Positions 47,276 to 56,442 are shown, counted from the stretch's first letter. The stretch is 64,000 bases of DNA from Fulvimarina sp039652615 (GCF_039652615.1 NZ_JBDJAC010000002.1:248001-312000); one strand, 5' to 3'. The notes: generated by a model not told the origin, from the letters alone. Numbers and translations: made by a program.

Positions 47276-47749
47276 ATGCAGAAGGTCCCGATGACGACCC
47301 GCGGATTCGAGACGCTGAAAGAGGAGCTTCGTCGCCGTCAGCAGGAAGAGCGGCCCCGGATCATCCAGGCGATCTCAGAGGCGCGTGCCCACGGCGATCT
47401 CTCCGAGAACGCGGAATATCATGCGGCGAAGGAAGCCCAGAGCCTCAACGAGGGCCGGATTTCGGAACTCGAGGACGTGACCGCACGTGCCGAGGTCATC
47501 GACGTCACCAAGATGAAGGGTGACAAGGTGATGTTCGGCGCGACCGTCAAGCTCGTCGACGAAGAGACCGAGGAAGAGCGTCTGTTCCAGATCGTCGGCG
47601 ATCAGGAAGCCGACGTGAAATCCGGCCGCGTGTCCATTTCCTCGCCGATCGCCCGCGCGCTGATCGGCAAGGAGGAAGGCGATACCGTCGAGGTCGCAGC
47701 GCCCGGTGGCGCACGGTCCTACGAGGTGCTCGAGGTTCTCTGGCAGTAG
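47276..47749 (+). CDS. greA: Transcription elongation factor GreA
   Basis: This factor rescues backtracked RNA polymerase by stimulating transcript cleavage. The 157-residue protein has the N-terminal coiled coil (MTTRGFETLKEELRRRQQEERPRIIQAISEARAHGDLSENAEYHAAKE), whose tip acidic D-x-x-E is intact in GDLSENAEY. The C-terminal domain ends GGARSYEVLEVLWQ. The start at 47276 is supported by GGAGG 6 nt upstream. It follows carB, a common rhizobial order. Confidence 0.97.
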   Translation: MQKVPMTTRGFETLKEELRRRQQEERPRIIQAISEARAHGDLSENAEYHAAKEAQSLNEGRISELEDVTARAEVIDVTKMKGDKVMFGATVKLVDEETEEERLFQIVGDQEADVKSGRVSISSPIARALIGKEEGDTVEVAAPGGARSYEVLEVLWQ

Positions 47750-47774
47750 GGTTCGACCGACCGGAGACAGGTCA

Positions 47775-48359
47775 ATGAGCGAAGCAGCGACGAATTCGAT
47801 GACGCTTTCGAAGTTTCTCGATTGGGAGAAACGCCAGGAGCGGAAATTCGAGTTCGTCGCCGGCGAGCCGCGCATGATGACGGGTGGCACGCAGGCTCAC
47901 GCCCTCATCGGCGCCAACATCCAGACCAGCCTCCATACCCGACTGCGCGGAAACCCTAGTCGCGTGGGCAGCTCGGACTTGCGCGTGACGGTTCCCGCGA
48001 CCGGCAATTCACGCTATCCGGTTGTCACTGTCGATTGCGAGCCTTACGAGCCTGCCTCCCATGATGCGTCGAAGCCCCCGGTCGTTTTCGAAGCGCTCTC
48101 GAAATCGACCGCCTGGTGTGACCAGAGCCGTAAATTGCGCGACTACGAGACGGTCAGGGACATCCGTCAGTATGTTTGCGGGTCGCAGTCGGAGAGCAGG
48201 ATCAGCGTCTGGACGCGCGACGACCAAGGTCGTTTCCTCGCTGAGGAAGACATCACCGAGGAGATGGGTGAACTCCAGATCGAACCCCTTGGAATGTCAG
48301 TTCCCATTTCGGAAATCTATGATGGGACGGGTCTAGGTGCGACCTCCAAACGACCCTGA
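47775..48359 (+). CDS. Uma2-family restriction endonuclease-like protein (DUF820)
   Basis: A 194-residue protein of the PD-(D/E)XK-like Uma2 family. The N-terminus LSKFLDWEKRQERKFEFVAGEPRMMTGGTQAHALIGANIQT and the core YPVVTVDC...PPVVFEALSKSTAWCDQSRKLRDYE show the expected Asp, Glu and Lys positions. Cellular function is not established; such genes are often in variable regions and spread by transfer. The ATG at 47775 follows GGAGACAGG. Its 3' end overlaps the following glycosyltransferase frame by 23 bp. Confidence 0.85.
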   Translation: MSEAATNSMTLSKFLDWEKRQERKFEFVAGEPRMMTGGTQAHALIGANIQTSLHTRLRGNPSRVGSSDLRVTVPATGNSRYPVVTVDCEPYEPASHDASKPPVVFEALSKSTAWCDQSRKLRDYETVRDIRQYVCGSQSESRISVWTRDDQGRFLAEEDITEEMGELQIEPLGMSVPISEIYDGTGLGATSKRP

Positions 48360-49491
48360 TACCGCCGTCGGCGATCGCGACGATCGCGTGAGATCGAATA
48401 TCACAGCGCGCGAAACTCATGTCATCGCACCCAACTTCAAACGGCGGCTTTCCGGGGTAACCTCGACCATCGTCCAGCTTCTGCCGTTTCAGGCAAGGCG
48501 CATCGCGATCGCGTCCATGGGGCCGGATGTGCTGCCGAAAAGCGTCCCGCGCCTGTCATGGGGCTCCCTCCCCGCGCTCTGGCGACGACCGAAGGGCAAA
48601 TCCGTCCGCATCTGGCATGCGCGGCGGAACACGGAGATGCTGCCGGGCATCGTCATGCGCGACGTCCTGAGGATGCCGCTGAAGCTTGTCTTCACGTCCG
48701 CTGCCCAACGCGAGCACTCGGCCTATACACGCTTCCTCATCCGGCGAATGGACCGTGTGATCGCGACGTCTTCGAAGAGCGGGTCCTTCCTCAAGGTGCC
48801 CCATCGCGTCGTCATGCATGGCATCGATTGCGATCGGTTCGTGCCAGATGGACCGCTTCCCCAGCTCTCATCAGATCTGGAATATCGTCTCGCCGGCAAG
48901 AAGATCGTCGGCTGCTCCGGTCGCATCCGTCATCAGAAGGGCACCGACCTCTTCATCGACGCGATGATCGAAGTCCTGAAAGACCGGCCCGATTGGGCGG
49001 CTGTCGCCACGGGACGCACGACGAGCGAGCACGCGGCATTCGGGCGGGAGCTACAAAATCGCGTCGCGGCCGCAGGCATGGCCGACCGCATCCTTTTCGC
49101 CGGCGAAGTCGATGACATCGCACCCTGGTTCCGTCGCTTCGACATCTATGTCGCGCCGCCCCGCAACGAGGGTTTCGGCCTCACCCCGCTCGAGGCGATG
49201 GCAAGCGGGACGCCGGTGATTGCGACCGATGCCGGCGCATTCCGTGAGCTCATCGTCGAGGGCCAAACCGGAACGGTGGTGGACAGCTTTTCCAGTGAAG
49301 CCATCGCCGCAGCTCTCGTCCCCTATATGGACGACGATGCAAAGCGGGAAGCGGCATCCAGAGGCGCCCTCGCCCATGTCCGCGAGCATTTTCCGCTTCA
49401 ACGCGAAGCGGCAGAGATCGAGTCGGTTTACGACGAGCTGTGGTCCGAGACGAACTCGGCCAGGTCGATGCGCGGTTTGCGCAATTCGTAG
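48337..49491 (+). CDS. Glycosyltransferase family 4 (LPS core mannosyltransferase-like)
   Basis: A 384-residue GT-B fold enzyme resembling rhizobial LpcC-type core mannosyltransferases. The donor-binding half contains VGCSGRIRHQKGTDLFIDAM, ILFAGEVDD, and the GT4 signature PPRNEGFGLTPLEAMASGTPVIATDAGAFRELI. The start is the GTG at 48337 inside the end of the Uma2 gene, which suggests translational coupling. The C-terminus overlaps the convergent GT25 gene by 64 bp. It adds a sugar to the lipopolysaccharide core (inference from family). Confidence 0.9.
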   Translation: MRPPNDPDTAVGDRDDRVRSNITARETHVIAPNFKRRLSGVTSTIVQLLPFQARRIAIASMGPDVLPKSVPRLSWGSLPALWRRPKGKSVRIWHARRNTEMLPGIVMRDVLRMPLKLVFTSAAQREHSAYTRFLIRRMDRVIATSSKSGSFLKVPHRVVMHGIDCDRFVPDGPLPQLSSDLEYRLAGKKIVGCSGRIRHQKGTDLFIDAMIEVLKDRPDWAAVATGRTTSEHAAFGRELQNRVAAAGMADRILFAGEVDDIAPWFRRFDIYVAPPRNEGFGLTPLEAMASGTPVIATDAGAFRELIVEGQTGTVVDSFSSEAIAAALVPYMDDDAKREAASRGALAHVREHFPLQREAAEIESVYDELWSETNSARSMRGLRNS

Positions 49492-50213
49492 AAGGTGCCG
49501 CGTCCCAGATGAAGCGGGATCAGCTGCAATTGCGTCACGGTTCGCCGCCAGCCATAGACCCAGTTCTTTCGGCGCATTCGCGGTTGCGCCCTCGGCTGAT
49601 GAATTTGCCTCGTGGTTCTGATACCCGGATCGACACCCATTCTTTCAAGGACATCGGCCTGCACCGCGAGAGCCGGCTCCACCTGTGCGATTTCGAGCCG
49701 GCCGCTTCTGAAGAGAAATGCGTCGGAAGGAGCAGCAAAGCGGTCAAGGGCCGTCAGGAGCTTCTGCGCACCGGTCGGCGAAACCACATAGGCAGCGGAT
49801 CCCGCCTTGTCCCTCGCGATATCCGAGAATTCGCCGATGCTCGCATATCGCCGGAAGAATTTCCGCCGGCCGTAATATTCGAGGTTGATGAGATCGTAGT
49901 CGGGCAGATCCCGGTCGAGAAATGCCGGCAGGCGGGGCGAGAGCACGGCATCATCCTCGAAGATCGCGAGCGGGGCCTGGATCTCGACCGACTTATCCCA
50001 CAGGGACGCGTGCGAGAGGAGAAGCGCGATCTCGACCCGTGACAAGGGCCGCTCCCAGAGCGTCGAAAGGCGGGAGAACCTGTTGTCCGCAACATCCCTG
50101 CCGCAAAGAGCCGCGAAACGCTGAAGCTTCATGCCAAGACGAGTGCCCTGGCGCTCCATGAAAAGGCGCCGCTCTTTGGCCCGTTCGAGATTGATGTAAT
50201 GCGCTGCGATCAT
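49428..50213 (-). CDS. Glycosyltransferase family 25 (LPS biosynthesis)
   Basis: A 261-residue glycosyltransferase of the LgtB/LpsA type. The family start INLERAKERR, the LSHASLWDKSVEIQAPLAIFEDDAVLSP segment (with the EDD metal motif), and YYGRRKFFRRYASIGEF fit family 25. It overlaps the convergent GT4 gene by 64 bp at their 3' ends. It probably adds galactose or a related sugar to lipopolysaccharide (inference). It sits 7 bp after the TrkH stop in minus-strand order. Confidence 0.9.
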   Translation of the reverse strand: MIAAHYINLERAKERRLFMERQGTRLGMKLQRFAALCGRDVADNRFSRLSTLWERPLSRVEIALLLSHASLWDKSVEIQAPLAIFEDDAVLSPRLPAFLDRDLPDYDLINLEYYGRRKFFRRYASIGEFSDIARDKAGSAAYVVSPTGAQKLLTALDRFAAPSDAFLFRSGRLEIAQVEPALAVQADVLERMGVDPGIRTTRQIHQPRAQPRMRRKNWVYGWRRTVTQLQLIPLHLGRGTFYELRKPRIDLAEFVSDHSSS

Positions 50214-50220
50214 TCGCCCC

Positions 50221-51642
50221 CTAATCCTTCCAGGTTGCAGGGAAAAGCAGGATCAGCACGGTCACGAGCTCCAGCCGCCCGAGCAACATGGTGATCGAAA
50301 GCACCCACAGGGCGCCGTCCGGCAAAGACGAGAAATTGCCAGCAGGACCAATGACCTGACCAAAACCGGGACCGACATTGGCCAGTGATGTGAGCGTACC
50401 GGAAAAGGCCGTGATCAGATCCAGCCCGTACATGGAGAGGATGACGGTGCCAAGCAGCAGCGTGCCGAAGAACAGGAAGAAGTAGATGGTCACGGTCTGG
50501 ATGCCGTCAGGCGCGATCTCGCTGTTGCCGTAGCGCATGCGAATGACCGCGTGCGGGCGTACAAGACGGCGGAAGTTGGCCTCCACCACTTGATAGAGGA
50601 TGTAGAGCCGGTTGGCCTTGATGCCGCCAGTCGTCGAGCCCGCGCAGCCGCCCAGAAAGGTCGCCAGGAAGAACACGCCGATCGCAGCATTGGACCAGAG
50701 CGTGTAGTCCTCTGACGCATAGCCGGTCGTCGTGATGATGGAGACGAGGTTGAAGGCCGAGGAAATCAGCGCTTCGTCGAACGGCGTACCGTTGATCATG
50801 CGCCGGGATATCGCGATCGTCAGGCTGAGCACCAGACAGATCGACAGGAAGACCTTGATCTGCGGATCACGCCAGAGCTGGAACCGGCGCGGCAGGAACG
50901 CCCGTATATAAATGACGAACGGCATCGCGCCGAGGATCATGAAAATGGTCGAGGCGACGAGGATCCGGTTGTCCTCGAAATATCCCATGGATGCGTCATG
51001 GGTGGAAAACCCCGCCGTCGCGACCGTCGTCATGGCGTGGTTGACCGCATCGAAGAAGGTCATGCCGAGGCCGGTATAGGCGACAGTGCACAAAAGCGTC
51101 AGCACGACATAGGCCGCGACGAGCCCGCCCGAAAGCTGGTTGATCCGGGGCAGAACCTTGTCCGACTTGTCGGAACTTTCCATGTGAAACAGCGCCATGC
51201 CGCCGGTTCTGAGCACCGGCAGAATGAGCAGCGCCATGCCGATGATGCCGATACCGCCGATCCACTGGAGCAGGGAACGCCACATGAGGATGCCGCGCGG
51301 GAGGGCGTCGAGACCGGAAATCACCGTCGATCCGGTCGCCGTGATGCCGGACATGGATTCGAAAAAAGCCCCTGCCAGCGTCAGATTGAACGAGGCCACA
51401 TAGAGCGGGATCGTTCCGACGACGGCGCCGAAGATCCAGACCGAGGTCACGATGAGGAAGCCGAGCCGCTGGGTGAAGCGGGGACGCTCGCCGCGGGTTG
51501 CAACGAAGATCAGCGCGCAGATCATGCTGATCAGCGCGCTCGAACCGACGAAGACCTTCCAGTCGTCATTCCCGTCAGCGACATCGACGAGCGCGGGTAA
51601 CAGCATGGAGCCCGCTAGAGCCAGGCCGAAGCTCGACGTCAC
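50221..51642 (-). CDS. trkH: TrkH-family potassium uptake protein (copy 1)
   Basis: A 473-residue K+ transporter subunit with repeated membrane-pore-membrane units. Pore-loop landmarks are SGITATGSTVISGLD, HAMTTVATAGFSTHD, ITTTGYASEDYTLW and TSLANVGPGFG. The C-terminus matches copy 2 almost word for word, so the pair is a tandem duplication. The listed start is a GTG. A better aligned N-terminus would begin at an ATT at 51663 (ILRTIANVTSSFG), preceded by GAGGAGAG, because no ATG, GTG or TTG occurs further up before an in-frame TGA. TrkA, the usual partner, is not in the window. Confidence 0.93.
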   Translation of the reverse strand: MTSSFGLALAGSMLLPALVDVADGNDDWKVFVGSSALISMICALIFVATRGERPRFTQRLGFLIVTSVWIFGAVVGTIPLYVASFNLTLAGAFFESMSGITATGSTVISGLDALPRGILMWRSLLQWIGGIGIIGMALLILPVLRTGGMALFHMESSDKSDKVLPRINQLSGGLVAAYVVLTLLCTVAYTGLGMTFFDAVNHAMTTVATAGFSTHDASMGYFEDNRILVASTIFMILGAMPFVIYIRAFLPRRFQLWRDPQIKVFLSICLVLSLTIAISRRMINGTPFDEALISSAFNLVSIITTTGYASEDYTLWSNAAIGVFFLATFLGGCAGSTTGGIKANRLYILYQVVEANFRRLVRPHAVIRMRYGNSEIAPDGIQTVTIYFFLFFGTLLLGTVILSMYGLDLITAFSGTLTSLANVGPGFGQVIGPAGNFSSLPDGALWVLSITMLLGRLELVTVLILLFPATWKD

Positions 51643-51823
51643 ATTGGCGATCGTCCGTAGAATGGCCGGCTCTCCTCAGGAACCGCCCGGTCTCGCTCAT
51701 CGCGGCCCGGGCAGGATCAGACGCCATCGGATACCGTTTGTCGAAAAGACCGGCAACGGCGGAAACCCGCACAAGGCGGCGCATGTTGCGTGCCTGCATC
51801 CCTCAGACTGCGCCGTGAACGCG

Positions 51824-53272
51824 TCAGTCCGTCCAGGTGGCTGGATAAAACAAGATCAGAACGGTCACGAGCTCCAGCCGCCCGAGCAGCATCGTGGCCG
51901 AAAGAATCCACAGGGCGCCTTCCGGGAGCGAGGAGAAATTGCCGGCCGGACCGATGGTCTGGCCGAAGCCCGGACCCACATTGGCAAGCGCGGTGAGCGT
52001 TCCGGAAAAGGCTGTGTCGTAATCGAGGCCGAACAGGCCGAGCGCCACGGTTCCCAGAAGCAGGGTTCCGAAGAACAGGAAGAAGAAGATCGTGACCGTC
52101 TGAATCCCCTCGGGCGGGATCGGGTTCAAGCCGTATTTCAGGCGAATCACCGCGTGTGGCCGGACCAGCCGACGAAAATTGGCACCGAGAAGCTTATAGA
52201 GTATGTAGAGACGGTTCGCCTTGATGCCGCCGGATGTCGAACCCGCGCATCCGCCAAGGAATGTCGCGAAGATGAAGATGCCGAGGGCCGCATTGGACCA
52301 GAGCGTGTAGTCGTCCGACGCATATCCCGTCGTCGTGATGATCGAGACGAGGTTGAAGGTCGAGGAGACGAAGGCCTCCTCGATCGAGCTCGAATTATAG
52401 ACGCGCCGGGTTATGGCGATGGACAGGCTCAAAATCACGCAGGTGGTGAGAAAGACGCCGATCTGCGGATCGCTCCAGAGCTGGAAACGGCGTGGCAGGA
52501 ACGCCCTGATGTAGAGAACGAAAGGCAAGGCGCCGAGCACCATGAAGATGGTCGCGGCTACCAGGATCCGGTCGTCATCGAAATACCCCATTGAGAGGTC
52601 GTGGGTGGAATAGCCGCCCGTCGAGAGCGTCGTCATGGCATGGTTCATCGCATCGAAGAACGTCATGCCGAGCCCGGTATAGACGATCGAGCAGAGCACG
52701 GTCAGAGTGACATAGGCGGCCACGAGACCACCTGAAAGCTGCGCGACGCGCGGCAGAACCTTATCCGACTTGTCGGAACTTTCCATATGGAACAGCGCCA
52801 TGCCGCCGGTCCTGAGGGCCGGCAGGACCAGCAGCGCCATGCCGATAATGCCGATACCGCCCAGCCACTGCAGCAGGGATCGCCACATCAAGATGCCGCG
52901 CGGCATCGCGTCGAGACCCGACAGCACGGTCGATCCCGTCGTCGTCAGACCGGACATCGATTCGAAGAACGCCCCGGCGTAAGAGACGTTGACCGAGGAG
53001 ATGTAGATCGGGACCGCGCCGATGAGTGCGCCCACGATCCAGACCGAGGTCACGATCAGGAAGCCGAGCCGCTGGGTGAATCGCGGTCGGTCACCGCGCG
53101 TTGCCGCCGAGACGAGGGCGCAAAGCATCGCGATCATCGCGCTCGATCCGATGAACACCTTCCAATCCTCATTGCGATCGGAAATATCGACCAAGGCGGG
53201 AATCACCATGGCACCGGCGAGCGCGAGGCCGAAATTCGACGTAACGTGAGCGATCGTCCTGAAGATGGTCAA
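51824..53272 (-). CDS. trkH: TrkH-family potassium uptake protein (copy 2)
   Basis: A 482-residue K+ transporter subunit, the paralogue of the preceding downstream gene. The same pore landmarks occur: SGLTTTGSTVLSGLD, HAMTTLSTGGYSTHD, ITTTGYASDDYTLW and TALANVGPGFG. The frame extends to 53374, but the probable start is the TTG at 53272 (MTIFRTIAHVTSNFG), just after AGGGGACA, giving an N-terminus parallel to copy 1. It lies 181 bp upstream of copy 1 on the same strand. Two copies may have different affinities or partners (inference). Confidence 0.93.
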   Translation of the reverse strand: MTIFRTIAHVTSNFGLALAGAMVIPALVDISDRNEDWKVFIGSSAMIAMLCALVSAATRGDRPRFTQRLGFLIVTSVWIVGALIGAVPIYISSVNVSYAGAFFESMSGLTTTGSTVLSGLDAMPRGILMWRSLLQWLGGIGIIGMALLVLPALRTGGMALFHMESSDKSDKVLPRVAQLSGGLVAAYVTLTVLCSIVYTGLGMTFFDAMNHAMTTLSTGGYSTHDLSMGYFDDDRILVAATIFMVLGALPFVLYIRAFLPRRFQLWSDPQIGVFLTTCVILSLSIAITRRVYNSSSIEEAFVSSTFNLVSIITTTGYASDDYTLWSNAALGIFIFATFLGGCAGSTSGGIKANRLYILYKLLGANFRRLVRPHAVIRLKYGLNPIPPEGIQTVTIFFFLFFGTLLLGTVALGLFGLDYDTAFSGTLTALANVGPGFGQTIGPAGNFSSLPEGALWILSATMLLGRLELVTVLILFYPATWTD

Positions 53273-53477
53273 TGTCCCCTGAGATCGAGGCCGACGGATG
53301 GGCTCGATTTTTCGCACTGCACGCAGCGTATTACAGTGCGTCCGACCGCCTCGCAACGGAGCTCCGCACCGCATCCATCCTCGCGCATGTTGCGGGCAGA
53401 GAAGGCGTCACTTATTGAATGATCGCACGTGATCGACCATTTCACGAAGCGAACGTCACAGACCAAAAGAGCGCGAA

Positions 53478-54452
53478 ATGACCCAACGACATACGGAAGT
53501 CCTCATTCTGGGATCGGGTCCCGCAGGTTACACGGCCGCGATCTACGCAGCGCGCGCCATGCTGAAACCCCTGATCATTTCGGGCCTCCAGGAAGGCGGG
53601 CAGCTGACGATCACCTCGGATGTGGAAAATTATCCGGGCTACGCCGACCCGGTCCAGGGTCCGTGGATGATGGAGCAGATGAAGGCCCAGGCGCTGAATG
53701 TCGGCTCCGAAATCGTCAACGACCTCATCGTCGAAGCCGATCTTGAAAGCCGGCCGTTTCGGCTGACCGCCGATTCGGGCACGGTCTACACCTGCGATGC
53801 GCTGATCATCGCGACGGGCGCCCAGGCGAAATGGCTCGGGATTGAAAGCGAGGCGAAGTTCCAGGGCTATGGCGTTTCGGCTTGCGCAACCTGCGACGGC
53901 TTCTTCTATCGCGGCAAGGATGTCGTCGTGGTCGGTGGCGGCAACACTGCCGTCGAGGAAGCGCTTTACCTCTCCAACATCGCCAAGACGGTCACGCTGG
54001 TCCACCGCCGCGAGGAATTGCGCGCCGAACGCATCCTGCAGGAACGGTTGTTCGCGAGCAAGAACGTCAAGCTGCGCTGGAATGGCGAGATCGACGAAAT
54101 CCTCGGCCAGGACAAACCGATGCCGGGCGTGACCGGGGTTCGCATCAAGGACACGCGCACCGGCGAGACCGAGGAGCTGTCGGCCGATGGCGTCTTTATC
54201 GCGATCGGCCATGCGCCGGCCGTCGAACTGTTCGAGGGCAAGCTGAAGCAGAAGCCGTCCGGTTATCTCTGGGTCGAGCCGGGTACGGTGCGCACGTCGA
54301 TCGAGGGCGTCTACGCGGCTGGAGATGTTGCGGACGACGTCTGGCGTCAGGCCGTCACCGCCGCTGGCATGGGCTGCATGGCCGCGCTCGACGCCGAACG
54401 TTGGCTGCAGATGCAGGCGATCGAAAGTCAAAAGAAGGCCGCAGCAGAATAA
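53478..54452 (+). CDS. trxB: Thioredoxin-disulfide reductase
   Basis: The NADPH-dependent flavoenzyme reducing thioredoxin. The 324-residue protein has FAD motif LILGSGPAGYTAAIYAARA at about 9-27. The redox-active CATC is at 136-139, within VSACATCDGFFYRGK. The NADPH motif VVGGGNTAVEEALYL and the C-terminal GVYAAGDVADDVWRQAVTAAG FAD contact follow. It directly precedes the LsrB/VtlR-like regulator, an arrangement conserved in rhizobia and linked to oxidative stress. Confidence 0.97.
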   Translation: MTQRHTEVLILGSGPAGYTAAIYAARAMLKPLIISGLQEGGQLTITSDVENYPGYADPVQGPWMMEQMKAQALNVGSEIVNDLIVEADLESRPFRLTADSGTVYTCDALIIATGAQAKWLGIESEAKFQGYGVSACATCDGFFYRGKDVVVVGGGNTAVEEALYLSNIAKTVTLVHRREELRAERILQERLFASKNVKLRWNGEIDEILGQDKPMPGVTGVRIKDTRTGETEELSADGVFIAIGHAPAVELFEGKLKQKPSGYLWVEPGTVRTSIEGVYAAGDVADDVWRQAVTAAGMGCMAALDAERWLQMQAIESQKKAAAE

Positions 54453-54477
54453 TTTACGTGAAATCTCCACAAAAGTG

Positions 54478-54501
54478 ATTATGTTGCAGTGCAGCAATAA
54501 T
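54478..54501. promoter_or_regulatory. LysR-type palindromic site upstream of lsrB
   Basis: The inverted repeat centred on TTGCAGTGCAGCAA, with outer ATTAT/ATAAT arms, lies 30-53 bp before the lsrB ATG. It has a T-N-A LysR-box layout and is likely an autoregulatory binding site. Confidence 0.6.
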
Positions 54502-54530
54502 AGTTCCTATCGACCGGACGGACCAAACCA

Positions 54531-55427
54531 ATGGCCCTTGACTGGGATAAGCTGCGCATTTTCCACGCTGCGGCAGAGGCGGGCTCCTTCACCCGAGCCT
54601 CGGAAAATCTCGGGCTGAGCCAATCGGCGATCAGCCGCCAGGTGGCCGCGCTCGAAAGCGAAGTCGGCGTGCCGTTGTTTCATCGGCACGCGCGGGGCCT
54701 CATTCTTTCCGAGCAGGGAGAGATGCTGTTTCAAACGGCGAATGAGGTGCTTCAGCGCCTCGAAGCCGTTCGTATGCAGCTCACGGAAACCAAGGAGAAG
54801 CCCAGCGGCAAGCTCCGCGTGACGACGACGGTCGGTCTCGGCTCCGGGTGGTTGACCGAGCGCTCGAAGGAGTTTCTCGAGCTTTATCCCGACATCGAAC
54901 TTCAGCTGATGTTCGATAATGAGGAGATCGATCTCACCATGCGCCGCGCGGACGCGGCGATCCGGCTTCGCCAGCCGCAGCAGCCCGACCTGATCCAGCG
55001 CCGGCTCTTTACGGTGCATCTCCACGTCTACGCCGCACCTAGCTACATTTCGCGGTTCGGAACGCCGGAGACGATCGACGACCTCGATCAGCACCGCATC
55101 ATCACGTTCGGCGAGCCGGCGCCGCCCTATTTGCGCAACCTGAATACGCTGGAGACCGTGGGAATCGAGAACGGTCAGGCGCGCTCGCCGATCCTGCAGA
55201 TCAACAATCTGATCGCGATCCGCTCGGCCATCGAGAGCGGTATCGGCCTCGGCCTTCTGCCCGATTATATGATCGACCAACGGACCAAGCTGGTCCAGAT
55301 CCTTCCCGAGATCGAGATGCCGACCTTCGACACCTATCTCTGCTATCCGGAGGAACTGAGAAACTCCGCGAAACTCCGGGTTTTCCGCGATTTTCTGATT
55401 TCCAAGGCAAGAACCTGGGCGTTTTGA
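54531..55427 (+). CDS. lsrB: LysR-family regulator, LsrB/VtlR type
   Basis: A 298-residue LysR regulator. The winged-helix N-terminus MALDWDKLRIFHAAAEAGSFTRASENLGLSQSAISRQVAALESEVG is close to Sinorhizobium LsrB and Brucella VtlR, as are KPSGKLRVTTTVGLG and RQPQQPDLIQRRLFTVH. It is located after trxB as in those species. Known roles are control of oxidative-stress, LPS and small DUF1127-type genes via the AbcR sRNAs; no AbcR was recognised here. A palindromic site lies in its own promoter. The ATG at 54531 is the family start. Confidence 0.92.
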   Translation: MALDWDKLRIFHAAAEAGSFTRASENLGLSQSAISRQVAALESEVGVPLFHRHARGLILSEQGEMLFQTANEVLQRLEAVRMQLTETKEKPSGKLRVTTTVGLGSGWLTERSKEFLELYPDIELQLMFDNEEIDLTMRRADAAIRLRQPQQPDLIQRRLFTVHLHVYAAPSYISRFGTPETIDDLDQHRIITFGEPAPPYLRNLNTLETVGIENGQARSPILQINNLIAIRSAIESGIGLGLLPDYMIDQRTKLVQILPEIEMPTFDTYLCYPEELRNSAKLRVFRDFLISKARTWAF

Positions 55428-55430
55428 TGC

Positions 55431-55457
55431 GGTGTCCGGCCGTTTCAGTCGGACACC
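55431..55457 (+). terminator. Hairpin after lsrB, possible terminator
   Basis: A perfect GGTGTCCG/CGGACACC stem with an 11-nt loop lies 4 bp after the lsrB stop. There is no T-run. Confidence 0.4.
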
Positions 55458-55521
55458 CCGTCAAAGCTGGCGCGGTTGCTTGCACGCTTTCGGGCTCGTT
55501 GAGTTCGAAGCGATTGGACGG

Positions 55522-56442
55522 ATGTCTTATGAGACGGATCGAGCTGCGAGCCCGGAACCCGCGCCATGCGTCACGCGTCTTTCATCCATGACATCAGCTG
55601 ACTTTTTTCCGGCCCTCCCGTCCGGCCCCTCCTCACTCGATGAAACCGGCCTTCCCAAGCGGATTGTCGCCATAGCCGATATTCACGGAATGGCGGATCA
55701 TTTCGATCACCTCATTGATCGTCTGAGCGAGATTCCGGACCTTGACGACTGCGCGTTCTACATCCTGGGCGACATGGTCGACCGGGGACCGGACAGCCGG
55801 GGCGTCATCGACCGGGTCATCGATCTCTGCGATCGGCGACAGGGCTCACGCGCTTTCATCGGCAATCACGACATGTGGTTTCTTCAGTTTCTGAAAGACG
55901 AAATGGAGCCTGAAGACGTTCATGCCTGGCTCTCGCAGGGCGGGGCCGAGACCTTGCAGAGCTATGGCGTCACTGAGCAGGGAACGGTCGAGGAGGCACG
56001 CCGCCGGGTTTTCGAGGTGTCACCGGAGCATTGCGGGATGCTGACGACCACCGAGAATATCGCTCTCGTCGATGAGTTTGCCTTCGTCCATGCGGGGGTC
56101 GATCCCCATCGATCGCTCGACCGTCAGGCTCGGTACGATTGCGCATGGATTCGTGCTCCGTTCATGCGGCATCAGGGAATGCTCAGCCACGTGGTCGTCC
56201 ACGGACACACACCGCAAAAGGACAAGCGGCCGACCATCACTGAAAATCGGATTTCGATCGACACGGGCGCCGTCTATGGTGGATTGCTGACAGCGGCGAT
56301 CATCGATCGGGAAAATCGGACGCTCGATTTCGTTTCGACGGACGGACGGCAGATGCGTTCGAATTCCCCCCGGCGCATGGACCGGGGCTTTGGCACCGCT
56401 GTCGCGGACTATTCCTCGGGACGCTTTGCAGCCTGCGTTTGA
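55522..56442 (+). CDS. Serine/threonine-type metallophosphatase (PPP-like)
   Basis: A 306-residue phosphatase related to bacterial PrpA/PrpB (bacteriophage lambda PPP type). The metal-binding motifs are IADIHG, LGDMVDRGPDSRG, IGNHDMW and VVHGHTPQ. The start is uncertain: the frame opens at 55432, with candidate ATGs at 55522 (MSYETDRAA) and 55588 (MTSADFFPA). Phosphoprotein or small-molecule substrates are both possible. It follows lsrB on the same strand across a hairpin. Confidence 0.88.
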   Translation: MSYETDRAASPEPAPCVTRLSSMTSADFFPALPSGPSSLDETGLPKRIVAIADIHGMADHFDHLIDRLSEIPDLDDCAFYILGDMVDRGPDSRGVIDRVIDLCDRRQGSRAFIGNHDMWFLQFLKDEMEPEDVHAWLSQGGAETLQSYGVTEQGTVEEARRRVFEVSPEHCGMLTTTENIALVDEFAFVHAGVDPHRSLDRQARYDCAWIRAPFMRHQGMLSHVVVHGHTPQKDKRPTITENRISIDTGAVYGGLLTAAIIDRENRTLDFVSTDGRQMRSNSPRRMDRGFGTAVADYSSGRFAACV

